A stretch of DNA of 15,627 nt from Odoribacteraceae bacterium (GCA_031259905.1 JAIRKS010000195.1:1-15627); one strand, 5' to 3'; numbered from the stretch's first letter, positions 1-8,333 are shown. Numbers and translations are program-made. The notes: generated from the letters alone by a model not told the origin.

Positions 1-4
1 CGCT

Positions 5-60
5 GCAAGTGAACTCACTTGCGGCGCAAGTGAGCTCACTTGCGGCGCAAGTGAACTCAC
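5..60. repeat. 21-bp spaced short palindromes (type A units)
   Basis: Three units start 21 bp apart at 5, 26 and 47. Each is a short inverted repeat with arms GCAAGTGA and TCACTTGC. The middle unit (26-43, GCAAGTGAGCTCACTTGC) is a perfect 18-bp palindrome. The first (5-22) has perfect 8-bp arms around AC, and the third loses its right arm after 60. A related unit with arms CGCAAGTCA and TGACTTGCG lies at 8346-8365, beside the second array. The units could be operator-like protein sites or hairpins. The function is unknown and the window edge cuts the left side. Confidence 0.8.
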
Positions 61-74
61 ATCCCCGGAGATTT

Positions 75-291
75 GGACAACATTCGCCGAGTTTCGGGCA
101 ACATTCCCCGCGGTTCGGGCAACACCCCCCGCGGGTCGGGCAACATTCCCCGCGGTTCGGGCAACATCCCCCGCGGGTCGGGCAACATTCCCCGCGGTTC
201 GGGCAACATTCCCCGCGGTTCGGACAACATTCCCCGCGGTTCGGGCAACATTCCCCGCGGTTCGGGCAACATTCCCCGCGGTTCGGGCAAC
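75..291. repeat. 21-bp tandem array 1 (type B units)
   Basis: Ten consecutive 21-bp units run from 75 to 284, followed by a partial unit to 291. The unit is GGGCAAC-ATTCCCCGCGG plus TTC. Units at 117 and 159 share CCCCCC-type and GGGTC variants, the unit at 222 begins GGACAAC, and the first (75) is the most diverged. Copies touch without spacers. Because 21 is a multiple of three the array is stop-free in several frames (plus strand RGSGNIP heptads, minus strand PEPRGML heptads), so an open frame here is not evidence of a gene. The last unit and its flank recur upstream of intact miaB at 8394-8428. No gene is called in 1-389. Confidence 0.9.
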
Positions 292-355
292 GCGGGCAAG
301 CGGTCGCCCGCCCCTCCCTCGCCGGTAAGCCCTTCCGGTTACCGGTAAATTCACG

Positions 356-363
356 TACATTCG
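356..363 (+). promoter_or_regulatory. Possible -7-like element TACATTCG, left copy
   Basis: TACATTCG differs from the Bacteroidota -7 consensus TAnnTTTG at one base. The same octamer lies at 8488-8495 before intact miaB and, on the minus strand, before the sigma factor gene. No convincing -33 element is visible. If active, it would transcribe the chimeric frame at 390 and possibly the paralogue at 813. Confidence 0.3.
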
Positions 364-389
364 CGAGCAAGACAAGAACACGAGCAACA

Positions 390-494
390 ATGAATAAAAC
401 ATTCTACATCGAAACTTACGGTTGCCAGATGAACGTCGCCGACAGCGACGTCGTCGCCGCCATCCTCGAAAAAGAAGGATACACGCGCGTCACC
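390..494 (+). pseudogene. miaB: Truncated 5' fragment of miaB (codons 1-35)
   Basis: The 35 codons encode the same peptide as residues 1-35 of the intact MiaB at 8522, including the first cluster-ligand motif YGCQMN (Cys12). The only differences are two silent third-base changes (ACT/ACA at codon 9, GGT/GGC at codon 11). The other two N-terminal cluster cysteines, the radical-SAM CxxxCxxC and the TRAM domain are absent, so the fragment cannot modify tRNA. It is not interrupted: the frame continues in frame from 495 into an unrelated tail ending at 806. The start at 390 is chosen because it copies the real miaB start and leader. The frame is also open upstream through the repeat array to about position 9, which I regard as incidental. 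Confidence 0.9.
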
Positions 495-806
495 CAGGAA
501 CTTTACCTGCTAAACGAGGCGACACTTACCTCCCCACCCGATTTTCTGAAACGGAAAGTGCACGAGATCACCTCGACGGTCCCTGTCGCGTGGTTCGTCA
601 ACATTCTCGACGAGGGGATGCATCGCCCGAGGCAAGGCGACGCGGCAACGGTCATTTATCCCTTCGCCCGGGCCTACACGGTCATTTATCCCTTCGCCCG
701 GGCCTACAAGGACTCCGGCACGTTCGACCCTGCTACCCTTGACATCCTGATCCCTCCACGCTCCACGCTGGTGTACAAACTCACATTCACGGAACTAATC
801 AAGTAA
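495..806 (+). pseudogene. FKBP-like C-terminal fragment fused to miaB 5' end
   Basis: 103 residues continue the miaB fragment's frame and end with TAA at 804-806, only 6 bp before the start of the next gene. The end reads YPFARAYKDSG and then IPPRSTLVYKLTFTEL. This resembles the last two strands of FKBP-type peptidyl-prolyl isomerases, whose family pattern is IPxxLAYGxxG followed by IPPxxxLxFxVxL. The front part (EGMHRPRQGD) resembles the EGxGxxPxxGD approach of FKBP domains, so the central strands may have been deleted. A 30-bp tandem duplication doubles TVIYPFARAY. No signal peptide or start codon of its own is preserved. It is most likely a decayed lipoprotein isomerase gene; the FKBP assignment is tentative and rests on a short motif. 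The whole 390-806 frame could still be expressed as a 138-residue chimera. Confidence 0.5.
648..707 (+). repeat. 30-bp exact tandem duplication
   Basis: Two identical 30-bp copies (648-677 and 678-707) each encode TVIYPFARAY, so the duplication preserves the reading frame. In an intact FKBP-like strand this segment would occur once. Confidence 0.95.
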
Positions 807-812
807 CCAGTC

Positions 813-3800
813 ATGCGAAACAACAAGCACGTGAGAGGCGCGGATTCCCATCGCGCGGGGGTGGTCGCCAGGTATAGCGCGAAACTCTTGTTAAGGAATA
901 ACCTGTTCCGGGTACTCGTGGCGGCGATGATCGTTTGGATCACCTGGCTTCTCATGGTCATGCTAAGCAATATCGTAATACCCCACTTCGGCGGCTTCGG
1001 GATGAGCGCGCTACTCCCACACGCGAACGCGTACCTGTTCGCCGTGTTGCTTGTCCTCCCCCTGGTAGCGTGTTCCGGGCCGGTACTGTCGCGGAACAGG
1101 CAGGTGGATTCCGCCAGCGTGCTCGACGCGCGGCCCGGGAGCAATGTCGCGCGAGTTACCGGGGTGGCGTGGGGAGTGACGCGGGTATGCCTGTGGCTTG
1201 CCGCGGTATCGGCCGTGCTCGCGGCAACGCTACACCTGTCAAACACGGAAGTGACGCTTCGAGTAGAGGAGTACCTCTTTTACTTCCTCACGTTGACGCT
1301 ACCGGCAGTGATATTCTTCACGGGCTTCTCGTTGTTCGTCAACAGCGCGGTGGGGAACAAGGGGATAGCGTGCATGATACAACTGCTGGTGATGGGATTG
1401 CTGGGGTGGTGCTTCAACAGCGATACACTCGACTTCATCGACCCGTTCGGGATCGCCCGGCCCAACGCGCTGTCCCGGATCACCGGGCATCCCGATCTCG
1501 CCGGCTACCTGGTACAACGGGCAGGATGGCTCTGCTGCGGGCTTGCTTTCACCGGGATGGCCGTGCTGGCGCGACGGAGACTGCCGGACACTCCGCGGGA
1601 AAGGAAGATGACGGGACGGGTAACAGCAGTGCTGGCGCTGTTGTTCGTCGCGGGTGCCGGCTGGCCCCTGCACGAGCGCTTGCAATTCATGGAGGCACGC
1701 CAGCGGTACACCGCGGCATACGCCAAGTACCGGGACCACGACAAGTTATCCATGACCGCGCAAGAGATACGGTTCGAACAGGAGGGGACACGCGTGAAGG
1801 GACACGGGACGCTGCAAGTCGTGAACAACAACGAACGGGAAGTCTCCCCGGTGATCCTCTACCTGAACCCCGGGTTACGCGTCGAGCGGCTGCGCGTGGA
1901 CGGCGAGGAGATGTCGTTCGAGCGAGCCGGGCAGGTGATTATCGTGCAGGCGATCGTGCCATCAGGCGCGTCGCGGGAAATCGACGTGGAATACTCGGGG
2001 GAGATCGACGAGCGAGCATGTTACCTGGACGTGGACGAAGAAAAGATCCTCGCGACTTTCCGGAGGGCGAGCACGACGGGATGCAGGTACGGGAACAGGT
2101 ACGCGTATGCCGGAGAGGAATACACGTTGCTCGTGCCGGCGGCACTGTGGTACCCGGTGGCGCACCCGCCGGAAAACCCGAACAAGCCGTTCGACGTGGA
2201 ACGGGATTTCACGCGTTACACGTTACGGGTGAAGATTCCCACCGGACAACTCGCCGTGTCGCAAGGAGCACGGGAGGAACGGGGGGACACGATGATTTTC
2301 CGCCCGGAATACCCGCTGGACGGGATCACGTTGTGCACCGGCGATTACACGCGAAGGACGGTCACGCTATCCGACTCGACGGTCTGCGAGTTGTACCTGC
2401 ACGAGGGAGTAGATATGAAGCAGAACGCCATCGTGCAAGAGATCGTAAAGGATACCCTCCCACGAGTACTGGAGCGATTCAAGGAGACGCTGGAAGAGTC
2501 GCGCGGGAAGTACCCGTTCAAGCGCTTCATGCTGGTAGAGACACCCGTCGCGTTTGCCTCGTTTTATCGCCACAATCATGGCGGGAGCGAGTACGTGCAA
2601 CCGGAAATGGCCCTCGTGCCAGAGATCATCATGGATAAAGCGCTACAACACTTCAAGTATGTCCTGTCTCTCCTCGAGTATGCCAGGAAACACGATAACG
2701 GCAACTATCTCTTCCGCCTCCCGACGAACGAGGAGTCGCTGGCCGAGGTGATAAAGGGGCAGATTCTCGCGCCTAATTTCTCGCAACACCTTGTAACTTA
2801 TTACGACAATTACGGTTCCTTTATCAAGAGTTATTTCAGCCGACGGGAAGCGAACGGGAGGAAGAATTGGAATAACCCGTACGAGCTATCTTCCCTCTTC
2901 CGGCAGCATCGCGGGTGGATTAACGCGCCCGCGTACCCCGGCCTGAATCTCTTGCTGGAGGCTGTCATGAACAAGAGAGGAAATAATGGTATCGAGCACG
3001 CGTACCGGGGCATGGATATCGTCTTTCTCAACAATTACCTTGGCAGGCACGGGTTCGACGAGGCCCTCGATACCCTGTACACGACGTCCCTTTTCCATGA
3101 CTTGCTTGTCTTGAAGGCGACGAGTTTCCGTGATCAGTTGTTCCTCGCGAAAGTGCTGCCGGACGAGTGGGAGCGTTTCTACCTTGACTTCCGGGAACGC
3201 CACGGCTTTTGCACCGTTGAATTTCCACTTCTGCAGGAAGAGTTCCTCGCCACCACGGGCATAGATCTCAACGAGCTGCTACGAGAGGTCTATCGTGTCA
3301 AGGAGTTGCCGGCCTATCTCTTTGGAGATGCCCGGGTAGAACGCGTCGCGGAGGACGATGAGATCAGGGATTTCAATCGCTATCGCTTCCACTGGAACGT
3401 GATGAATACCGGCAAAGAAAGAGGGGTGCTCTCTCTCCTTATGACCTACACTATGTCTTACAGGGGGAAGCCGTTGTCCGAATTGTCATGCTTCGAACGA
3501 CAGTTTGAGATCGGGCCGGGAGAAGCGAGGGAACTTGTCATCACGGCATCTTTCCCTGTCTATAGCATGAGCATGTATGCCAACACGGGCGTGTCGCGCA
3601 ACGTGCCGTTCCTGGTGGAGCATGACGGGCCAAATAACTCGAATATACTCAGAGCGAGTCCCGTGACGCGGGATACCTCCAGCGGGAGTCGCGTGATAGA
3701 TCCCGCCTTGTTTCTCGTCGCGCGGGACACGAACGAGATCATCGTGGACAACGACGACGCGGGGTTCTCGTTGCGCCACCTGCCGGGGATCTTTTCTCGA

Positions 3801-4364
3801 AAGAGAGAAATCACCCCGGAATACCAGGATAGATTCACCTTTCCCAGGCATGATCCCTTCGGTTCATACCCGCGGTGGACGAGGTTTGGTGATGCCAGCC
3901 GCACCGCGAATGCCACCGGGACTTATATCACCAAGACGGCAGGAAGCGGCAGGGAGGAGGCAACCTGGCGAACGCGAATCGAGAAGAAGGGGATCTACGA
4001 GATCTTCGCGTACATGAACAGTAGCACGCGATACGCGCAAGATATTATTGCACGGAAACAATCCGAATATTCCCGAAAGAACAGGAAGAAAATCGACATG
4101 AATCGATTGGATCAATACACGCCCGTTAAGACACCCAAATTCCACGTGCCCGTGCTTCACCAGTACTACATTGTCTCGCACGACGACGGGGAGAGTACCG
4201 CGATCGTCACGAACAACTCGGATGATGACACCTGGATTTCTCTCGGGAAGTATCATCTATCACCAGGAGAACACGTCGTGAGGTTACGGGACAAACGGGA
4301 TCATCCCGATCAACCTCTCTATGCCGATGCCGTGAAGTGGGTATACACCGGGGCAGGCAGGTAA
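813..4364 (+). CDS. Giant ABC-2-like membrane protein with M1-like and golvesin-like domains (paralogue 1)
   Basis: 1183 residues. Seven hydrophobic segments lie near 33-53, 70-88, 123-142, 152-177, 183-201, 231-252 and 268-284, resembling the permease half of Bacteroidota ABC-2/M1-peptidase fusions. A large extracytoplasmic part follows, with a beta-rich region at about 313-530 (four cysteines at 403, 424, 508 and 525, conserved in the paralogue, possibly disulfides). An M1-like stretch contains GGSEY (590-594) where M1 enzymes have GxMEN. No HExxH occurs anywhere, so peptidase activity is unlikely. The last 160 or so residues, with TWRTRI, YYIVSHDDGES, WISLGKYHLSPGEH and ADAVKW, match the golvesin/Xly carbohydrate-binding-like pattern. 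No ATP-binding subunit lies in the window, so transport is unproven. The start at 813 is 6 bp after the preceding stop, suggesting co-transcription with the chimeric frame. The 3' half is visibly richer in A/T than paralogue 2. The family role is unknown; a cell-surface structural or binding role is inferred. Confidence 0.85.
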   Translation: MRNNKHVRGADSHRAGVVARYSAKLLLRNNLFRVLVAAMIVWITWLLMVMLSNIVIPHFGGFGMSALLPHANAYLFAVLLVLPLVACSGPVLSRNRQVDSASVLDARPGSNVARVTGVAWGVTRVCLWLAAVSAVLAATLHLSNTEVTLRVEEYLFYFLTLTLPAVIFFTGFSLFVNSAVGNKGIACMIQLLVMGLLGWCFNSDTLDFIDPFGIARPNALSRITGHPDLAGYLVQRAGWLCCGLAFTGMAVLARRRLPDTPRERKMTGRVTAVLALLFVAGAGWPLHERLQFMEARQRYTAAYAKYRDHDKLSMTAQEIRFEQEGTRVKGHGTLQVVNNNEREVSPVILYLNPGLRVERLRVDGEEMSFERAGQVIIVQAIVPSGASREIDVEYSGEIDERACYLDVDEEKILATFRRASTTGCRYGNRYAYAGEEYTLLVPAALWYPVAHPPENPNKPFDVERDFTRYTLRVKIPTGQLAVSQGAREERGDTMIFRPEYPLDGITLCTGDYTRRTVTLSDSTVCELYLHEGVDMKQNAIVQEIVKDTLPRVLERFKETLEESRGKYPFKRFMLVETPVAFASFYRHNHGGSEYVQPEMALVPEIIMDKALQHFKYVLSLLEYARKHDNGNYLFRLPTNEESLAEVIKGQILAPNFSQHLVTYYDNYGSFIKSYFSRREANGRKNWNNPYELSSLFRQHRGWINAPAYPGLNLLLEAVMNKRGNNGIEHAYRGMDIVFLNNYLGRHGFDEALDTLYTTSLFHDLLVLKATSFRDQLFLAKVLPDEWERFYLDFRERHGFCTVEFPLLQEEFLATTGIDLNELLREVYRVKELPAYLFGDARVERVAEDDEIRDFNRYRFHWNVMNTGKERGVLSLLMTYTMSYRGKPLSELSCFERQFEIGPGEARELVITASFPVYSMSMYANTGVSRNVPFLVEHDGPNNSNILRASPVTRDTSSGSRVIDPALFLVARDTNEIIVDNDDAGFSLRHLPGIFSRKREITPEYQDRFTFPRHDPFGSYPRWTRFGDASRTANATGTYITKTAGSGREEATWRTRIEKKGIYEIFAYMNSSTRYAQDIIARKQSEYSRKNRKKIDMNRLDQYTPVKTPKFHVPVLHQYYIVSHDDGESTAIVTNNSDDDTWISLGKYHLSPGEHVVRLRDKRDHPDQPLYADAVKWVYTGAGR

Positions 4365-4421
4365 GCGAGGGGCAATTATTCAGAAGTTTGTTTTAAGGAG
4401 TCTCGAGTGGGACAAAAAGAA

Positions 4422-4453
4422 CCGGGGCCTCGAATGTGTTTTCGAGGCCCCGG
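4422..4453. terminator. Perfect 12-bp stem hairpin between the paralogues
   Basis: Arms CCGGGGCCTCGA (4422-4433) and TCGAGGCCCCGG (4442-4453) pair perfectly around an 8-nt loop. On the plus strand no T tract follows. On the minus strand the hairpin is followed by TTCTTTTTGTC, which looks like an intrinsic terminator facing left, yet no minus-strand gene is seen to its right. It may act in both directions or merely as an RNA 3' end for paralogue 1. The rest of the gap 4365-4547 shows only a weak TATCATTG (4519-4526) that could be a -7 element for paralogue 2. Confidence 0.65.
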
Positions 4454-4547
4454 GATGTAGATCTACTCGCGAAAATAGATTACGGGAATAGCATGGGGTG
4501 AATCCAAGTGTTTTATTGTATCATTGCAAAAACAAAACGAAACCACC

Positions 4548-7500
4548 ATGAAACACCACCGCCTCCAGGGCGCCGGCACGGTCGCCCGCTACAGCACCAG
4601 ACTCCTCACGCGGGACAACCTCTTCCGCCTGCTCTCCGTCGCCATCATCGCCTGGATCGCGTGGTTTCACGTGGCGATGCAGAGCGACCTCATCACCTCG
4701 CACTACGCTCACCTTGGCATGAGCTCGACCCTCCCCCACGCCAACGCCTGCCTCTTCTCGCTCCTCATCCTCCTGCCGCTCGTCGCCTGCACCGGACGCG
4801 TCATCTCCCGCGTACAACGCGCGGACACCGTCGCGCCCCTCGACGCGCGTCCCGGCAGCAACGCCGCCCGCGTCGCCGGTGCCGCGTGGGGCATCGCGCG
4901 AGTATGCCTCTGGCTCGCCGCGGCATCAGCGGCAAGCGCGGCAATCATCCACCTCACGAGCACCACGGTCACCTTCCGCGTGGAAGAATACCTCTTCTAC
5001 CTCCTCACGCTAACACTCCCCTCGATCATCTTCCTCGTCGGCCTATCGCTACTCGTCAACAGCGTGATAGCCCACAAGGGCATCGCGTGCGCCACGCTAC
5101 TCGCCGTGGCGGGAGCGCTGGCGGCATGTTTCAACGACGACCGCCTCGACCTCGTCGACCCCCTCGGCCTCGCGCTACCAAACGCCCTCTCCCGCGTCAC
5201 CGGACACCCCGACCTCGCCGCCTACCTCGCGCAACGAGCCGGATGGCTCGCCGGCGGCGCTGCCCTCGTCGGCCTGACCGCCCTCCTGCAACGGCGCCTC
5301 ACCGGCAGCAGCAAAGAGCGGGCATGGACGCGCGGCGTAACGGCAGCGCTCGCGATCGCCTTCCTCGCCGGCGCCGGCTACCCGCTCGCGGAACGTTGGC
5401 AACGCGCCGACGCGCGCAGGCAATTCATCGAGACGCACGACAAATACAGGGACCACGACAAGCTCTCCATGACCGCGCAAACCGTACGCTTCGAGACCGA
5501 CGGCGCGCGGGTAAAAGGACGCGGGACCCTCCAGGCCACGAACCCCGGCGAACGAGAAATCACCCCGGTCATCCTCTACCTCAACCCCGGGTTACGCGTC
5601 GACCAACTCCGCGTACAAGGGGAAAACATCCCCTTCAAGCGCGACCGCCAGGTCATCATCATCCCGTCAACCATCCCCCCCGGCGCCACCCTCGAGATCG
5701 ACGCGGAATACTCCGGGAAAATCGACGAACGCGCCTGCTACCTCGACATCACCGACGAAAGCATCCTCTCCACCGCCCGACGGGCAAACAAAACCGGATG
5801 CAGGTACGGCAACAGGCACGCGTACGCCGGCGATCGCTACACACTCCTCCTCCCGGAAGCATCCTGGTACCCCACGACACGCCCACCCGCCAACCCCGGA
5901 ACGCCGTTCGCCGACGAACGCGACTTCACGCGCTACACCCTCCTCGTGACCCCTCCCGCCGGCAAACTCGTCATCTCGCAAGGCAAACGAGAAGAACGCG
6001 CGGACACCGTCGCCTTCCACCCCGAACACCCCCTCGACGGCATCACCCTCTGCGCCGGCAACTACACGCGGGCAACCGTCACCCTCGCCGACTCCACCAC
6101 CTGCGAACTATACCTCCACCGACCCACCAACCAGGCCCGCGAAGCCCGCGAAATCCTCGCCGACACCATCCGCGGCCTCCTCCAACAATTCAAACAAACC
6201 CTCGAAACATCACTCGGCCGCTACCCCTTCAACCGCTTCATGATCATCGAAGCCCCCGTCGCCCTCGCCTCCTACTACCGCCCCGCCCGCGGAGGCAGCG
6301 AATACATCCAGCCCGAAATCGCCTTCCTACCCGAAACCGTCGCCGACGGGCTACTCCAAAACTTCAAACAACAACGCCCCGACCTCGCACGGGCAAGAAA
6401 CAGCGAAATCGCCGCCCGCTTCCACGTCCCGACAGACCGGGAAGCCCTCGCGCGACACGTCACGAACAGGCTCACCGGCAACTTCACCACCCGCGCGCTC
6501 ACCTACCACGCGAACTCCGGATCCACCATCGAGGACTACCTCAAGCGGCGCGCCTGGAACCGCCAGAAAATCGCCATGAACCCCCACGACATCGCCCCCC
6601 TCTTCCGCCAACACCGCGGATGGATCAACGCCCCCGCCTACCCCGGCCTCAACCTCCTCCTCGACGCCACCACGGACAGGCAAGCCAACAGCGGCATCGA
6701 ACACGGTCGACGCGCCGGAGACATCCTCCTCCTCAACAACTACCTCGCCCGCCACGGACTCGCCGAAGCACTCGACACGCTCCACGCCACCACCCTCTTC
6801 CACGACCTGCTCCTCCTCCAATCCGGAGAATTCACCGACCGCCTCTTCCTCGCCGGCATCACGCCCGCCCAATGGCATCGCTTCTACATCCACTTCCGGG
6901 AACGCCACGACTTCCGAGCCGTCACCCTCGACACCCTACGGGAAGAACTCCGCGCCGCCACCGGAATAGACATCGAACAACCCCTCCGGGAACTCTACCG
7001 CGCCAAAACCCCGCCGGCATACCTCTTCGGCCAATGCCGCGTCGAACGCCTCGCCGACGACGACGAAGAACCCGCCGCCATGAACCGCTACCGCCTCCAC
7101 TGGGACGTCATGAACGACAGCGACACCCGCGGCGTCATCTCCCTCGTCGTCACCCACGCCCTCAACGACGGGCGCGCGTGGCACCAGCAATCATTCACCG
7201 GGCAACTCTTCGAAATCGGACCGCGCGAAGCACGCCGGCTAACCGTCACCACCACCCGCCCCGCCCTCGGCATCGAAGCCATCGCCGACACCCGCGTCTC
7301 GCGCAACGTCCCCTTCCTCGCGCGCGCCGACCTCCCCGCCAACCTCTTCACCCCCGCCTCACTCGCGACCATGCCCGTCACGCGGGACACCGCCCCCGCA
7401 AGCCCCCTCATCGACACCGCCCCCTTCCGCGTCAAAACCGACACCAGCGAAACCATCGCCGACAACGACGGCCCCGGGTTCTCCATCCGGCGACGCCCCG

Positions 7501-8033
7501 GCCTCCTCTCGCGCGGGAAAGAAATCACCCCCGCGTACAACGACCGCTACACCGCGCCCGGTCAGGACAATCGCCAGTGGACACGCGTCGGAGGGTACGG
7601 CCACGCGACCGGCCCCGCCAGGAGCACCGTCACCCGCCACACCGGCAGCGGCAGGGAAGAAGCCACCTGGCGCGCCCGGATCCACAAGGCAGGCACCCAC
7701 GAAATCCTCGCCTACATCCCCGGCAGCAAGCAAGAAGCCCAACGGATCATCGCCAACAAACGCGCCGCCTACCTCGCCAAAAACAAGGGAAAAGACCCCG
7801 CCGAATTCACCTATCGCCTCCCCGCCCTGCACCAGTACTACACCGTCACACGCGACGGCGGGGAAACCACCGTCGCCATCACCAACGACACCGACGAACA
7901 CGCCTGGATCTCCCTCGGGAAATACCGCCTCTCCCCCGGCGAACACCTCGTCAAACTCCACGACAAACGCGACCACCCCGACCAGCACCTCCACGCCGAC
8001 GCCGTAAAATGGATCTACACCGACCCGGAATAA
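4548..8033 (+). CDS. Giant ABC-2-like membrane protein with M1-like and golvesin-like domains (paralogue 2)
   Basis: 1161 residues from the ATG at 4548. That start is preferred over the in-frame TTG at 4524 because an A-rich leader precedes it and the N-terminus then aligns with paralogue 1 (VARYSxxLL). Domain order is the same: seven membrane segments in the first 280 or so residues, a region with conserved cysteines (397, 418, 502, 519), an M1-like part with GGSEY near residue 582 and no HExxH, and a golvesin-like C-terminus ending ADAVKWIYTDPE. Highly conserved blocks shared with paralogue 1 include DHDKLSMTAQ, LYLNPGLRV, FRQHRGWINAPAYPGLNLL, SRNVPFL and RDKRDHPDQ-like (HDKRDHPDQ here). 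Codon use differs strikingly from paralogue 1: third positions are overwhelmingly C, which also opens a 1209-codon shadow frame. Tandem duplication followed by divergence is inferred. The transport or binding substrate is unknown. Confidence 0.87.
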   Translation: MKHHRLQGAGTVARYSTRLLTRDNLFRLLSVAIIAWIAWFHVAMQSDLITSHYAHLGMSSTLPHANACLFSLLILLPLVACTGRVISRVQRADTVAPLDARPGSNAARVAGAAWGIARVCLWLAAASAASAAIIHLTSTTVTFRVEEYLFYLLTLTLPSIIFLVGLSLLVNSVIAHKGIACATLLAVAGALAACFNDDRLDLVDPLGLALPNALSRVTGHPDLAAYLAQRAGWLAGGAALVGLTALLQRRLTGSSKERAWTRGVTAALAIAFLAGAGYPLAERWQRADARRQFIETHDKYRDHDKLSMTAQTVRFETDGARVKGRGTLQATNPGEREITPVILYLNPGLRVDQLRVQGENIPFKRDRQVIIIPSTIPPGATLEIDAEYSGKIDERACYLDITDESILSTARRANKTGCRYGNRHAYAGDRYTLLLPEASWYPTTRPPANPGTPFADERDFTRYTLLVTPPAGKLVISQGKREERADTVAFHPEHPLDGITLCAGNYTRATVTLADSTTCELYLHRPTNQAREAREILADTIRGLLQQFKQTLETSLGRYPFNRFMIIEAPVALASYYRPARGGSEYIQPEIAFLPETVADGLLQNFKQQRPDLARARNSEIAARFHVPTDREALARHVTNRLTGNFTTRALTYHANSGSTIEDYLKRRAWNRQKIAMNPHDIAPLFRQHRGWINAPAYPGLNLLLDATTDRQANSGIEHGRRAGDILLLNNYLARHGLAEALDTLHATTLFHDLLLLQSGEFTDRLFLAGITPAQWHRFYIHFRERHDFRAVTLDTLREELRAATGIDIEQPLRELYRAKTPPAYLFGQCRVERLADDDEEPAAMNRYRLHWDVMNDSDTRGVISLVVTHALNDGRAWHQQSFTGQLFEIGPREARRLTVTTTRPALGIEAIADTRVSRNVPFLARADLPANLFTPASLATMPVTRDTAPASPLIDTAPFRVKTDTSETIADNDGPGFSIRRRPGLLSRGKEITPAYNDRYTAPGQDNRQWTRVGGYGHATGPARSTVTRHTGSGREEATWRARIHKAGTHEILAYIPGSKQEAQRIIANKRAAYLAKNKGKDPAEFTYRLPALHQYYTVTRDGGETTVAITNDTDEHAWISLGKYRLSPGEHLVKLHDKRDHPDQHLHADAVKWIYTDPE

Positions 8034-8125
8034 CACCCGCCCCGCCCGCGCCGGCAACCACCCGGCGCCCCGCGAGCGCTCCCCGACGCCCCGCGAAACA
8101 TCCCCGGTGCCCCCCGAAAGTTGCG

Positions 8126-8333
8126 CGATGCTCGTGAAATGTCGCGAGACATTCGACGAAAGTCTCGCGACATTCGGCAAAAGTCTCGCGACATTCGGCA
8201 AAAGTCTCGCGACATTCGACGAAAGTCTCGCGACATTCGACGAAAGTCTCGCGACATTCGACGAAAGTCTCGCGACATTCGTCGAATGTCGCGAGACATC
8301 CGCCGAAAGTCTCGCGACATTTCACGAGCATCG
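8126..8333. repeat. 25-bp perfect inverted repeat bounding the type C core, with internal 29-bp palindrome
   Basis: The segment 8126-8150 (starting CGATGCTCGTGAAATGTCGC) is the exact reverse complement of 8309-8333. Inside it, 8268-8296 is a 29-base palindrome of 14-bp arms (TCTCGCGACATTCG) around a single T. The arms are built from the same 21-bp unit in opposite orientation, so the array contains inverted as well as direct units and could fold into a long hairpin or cruciform. Confidence 0.9.

Larger units (their letters stand above)
262..494 (+). repeat. Left copy of 233-bp direct repeat containing the miaB 5' end
   Basis: This segment matches 8394-8626 at a constant offset of 8132. Block 262-306 has one mismatch (297). 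Block 307-332 is unrelated in sequence but equal in length (26 bp). Block 333-494 has two mismatches (416 and 422), both synonymous in the miaB frame. The match ends sharply at 494/8626, inside codon-aligned miaB sequence. The two copies bracket both giant paralogues. Confidence 0.92.

Noticed and set aside
9..389. Open frame through array 1 continuous with the miaB fragment
   Set aside because: The 21-bp units keep all frames in phase and stop-free. The first credible start is the ATG at 390, which copies the real miaB start.
813..8033. Active M1 metallopeptidase annotation for the giant paralogues
   Set aside because: No HExxH motif occurs in either translation, and the GxMEN position is GGSEY.
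4508..8137. Plus-strand open frame of 1209 codons overlapping paralogue 2
   Set aside because: It is Arg/Pro/His-rich low-complexity sequence produced by the extreme C bias at third positions of the real frame. The real frame aligns with paralogue 1 and has recognisable domains.
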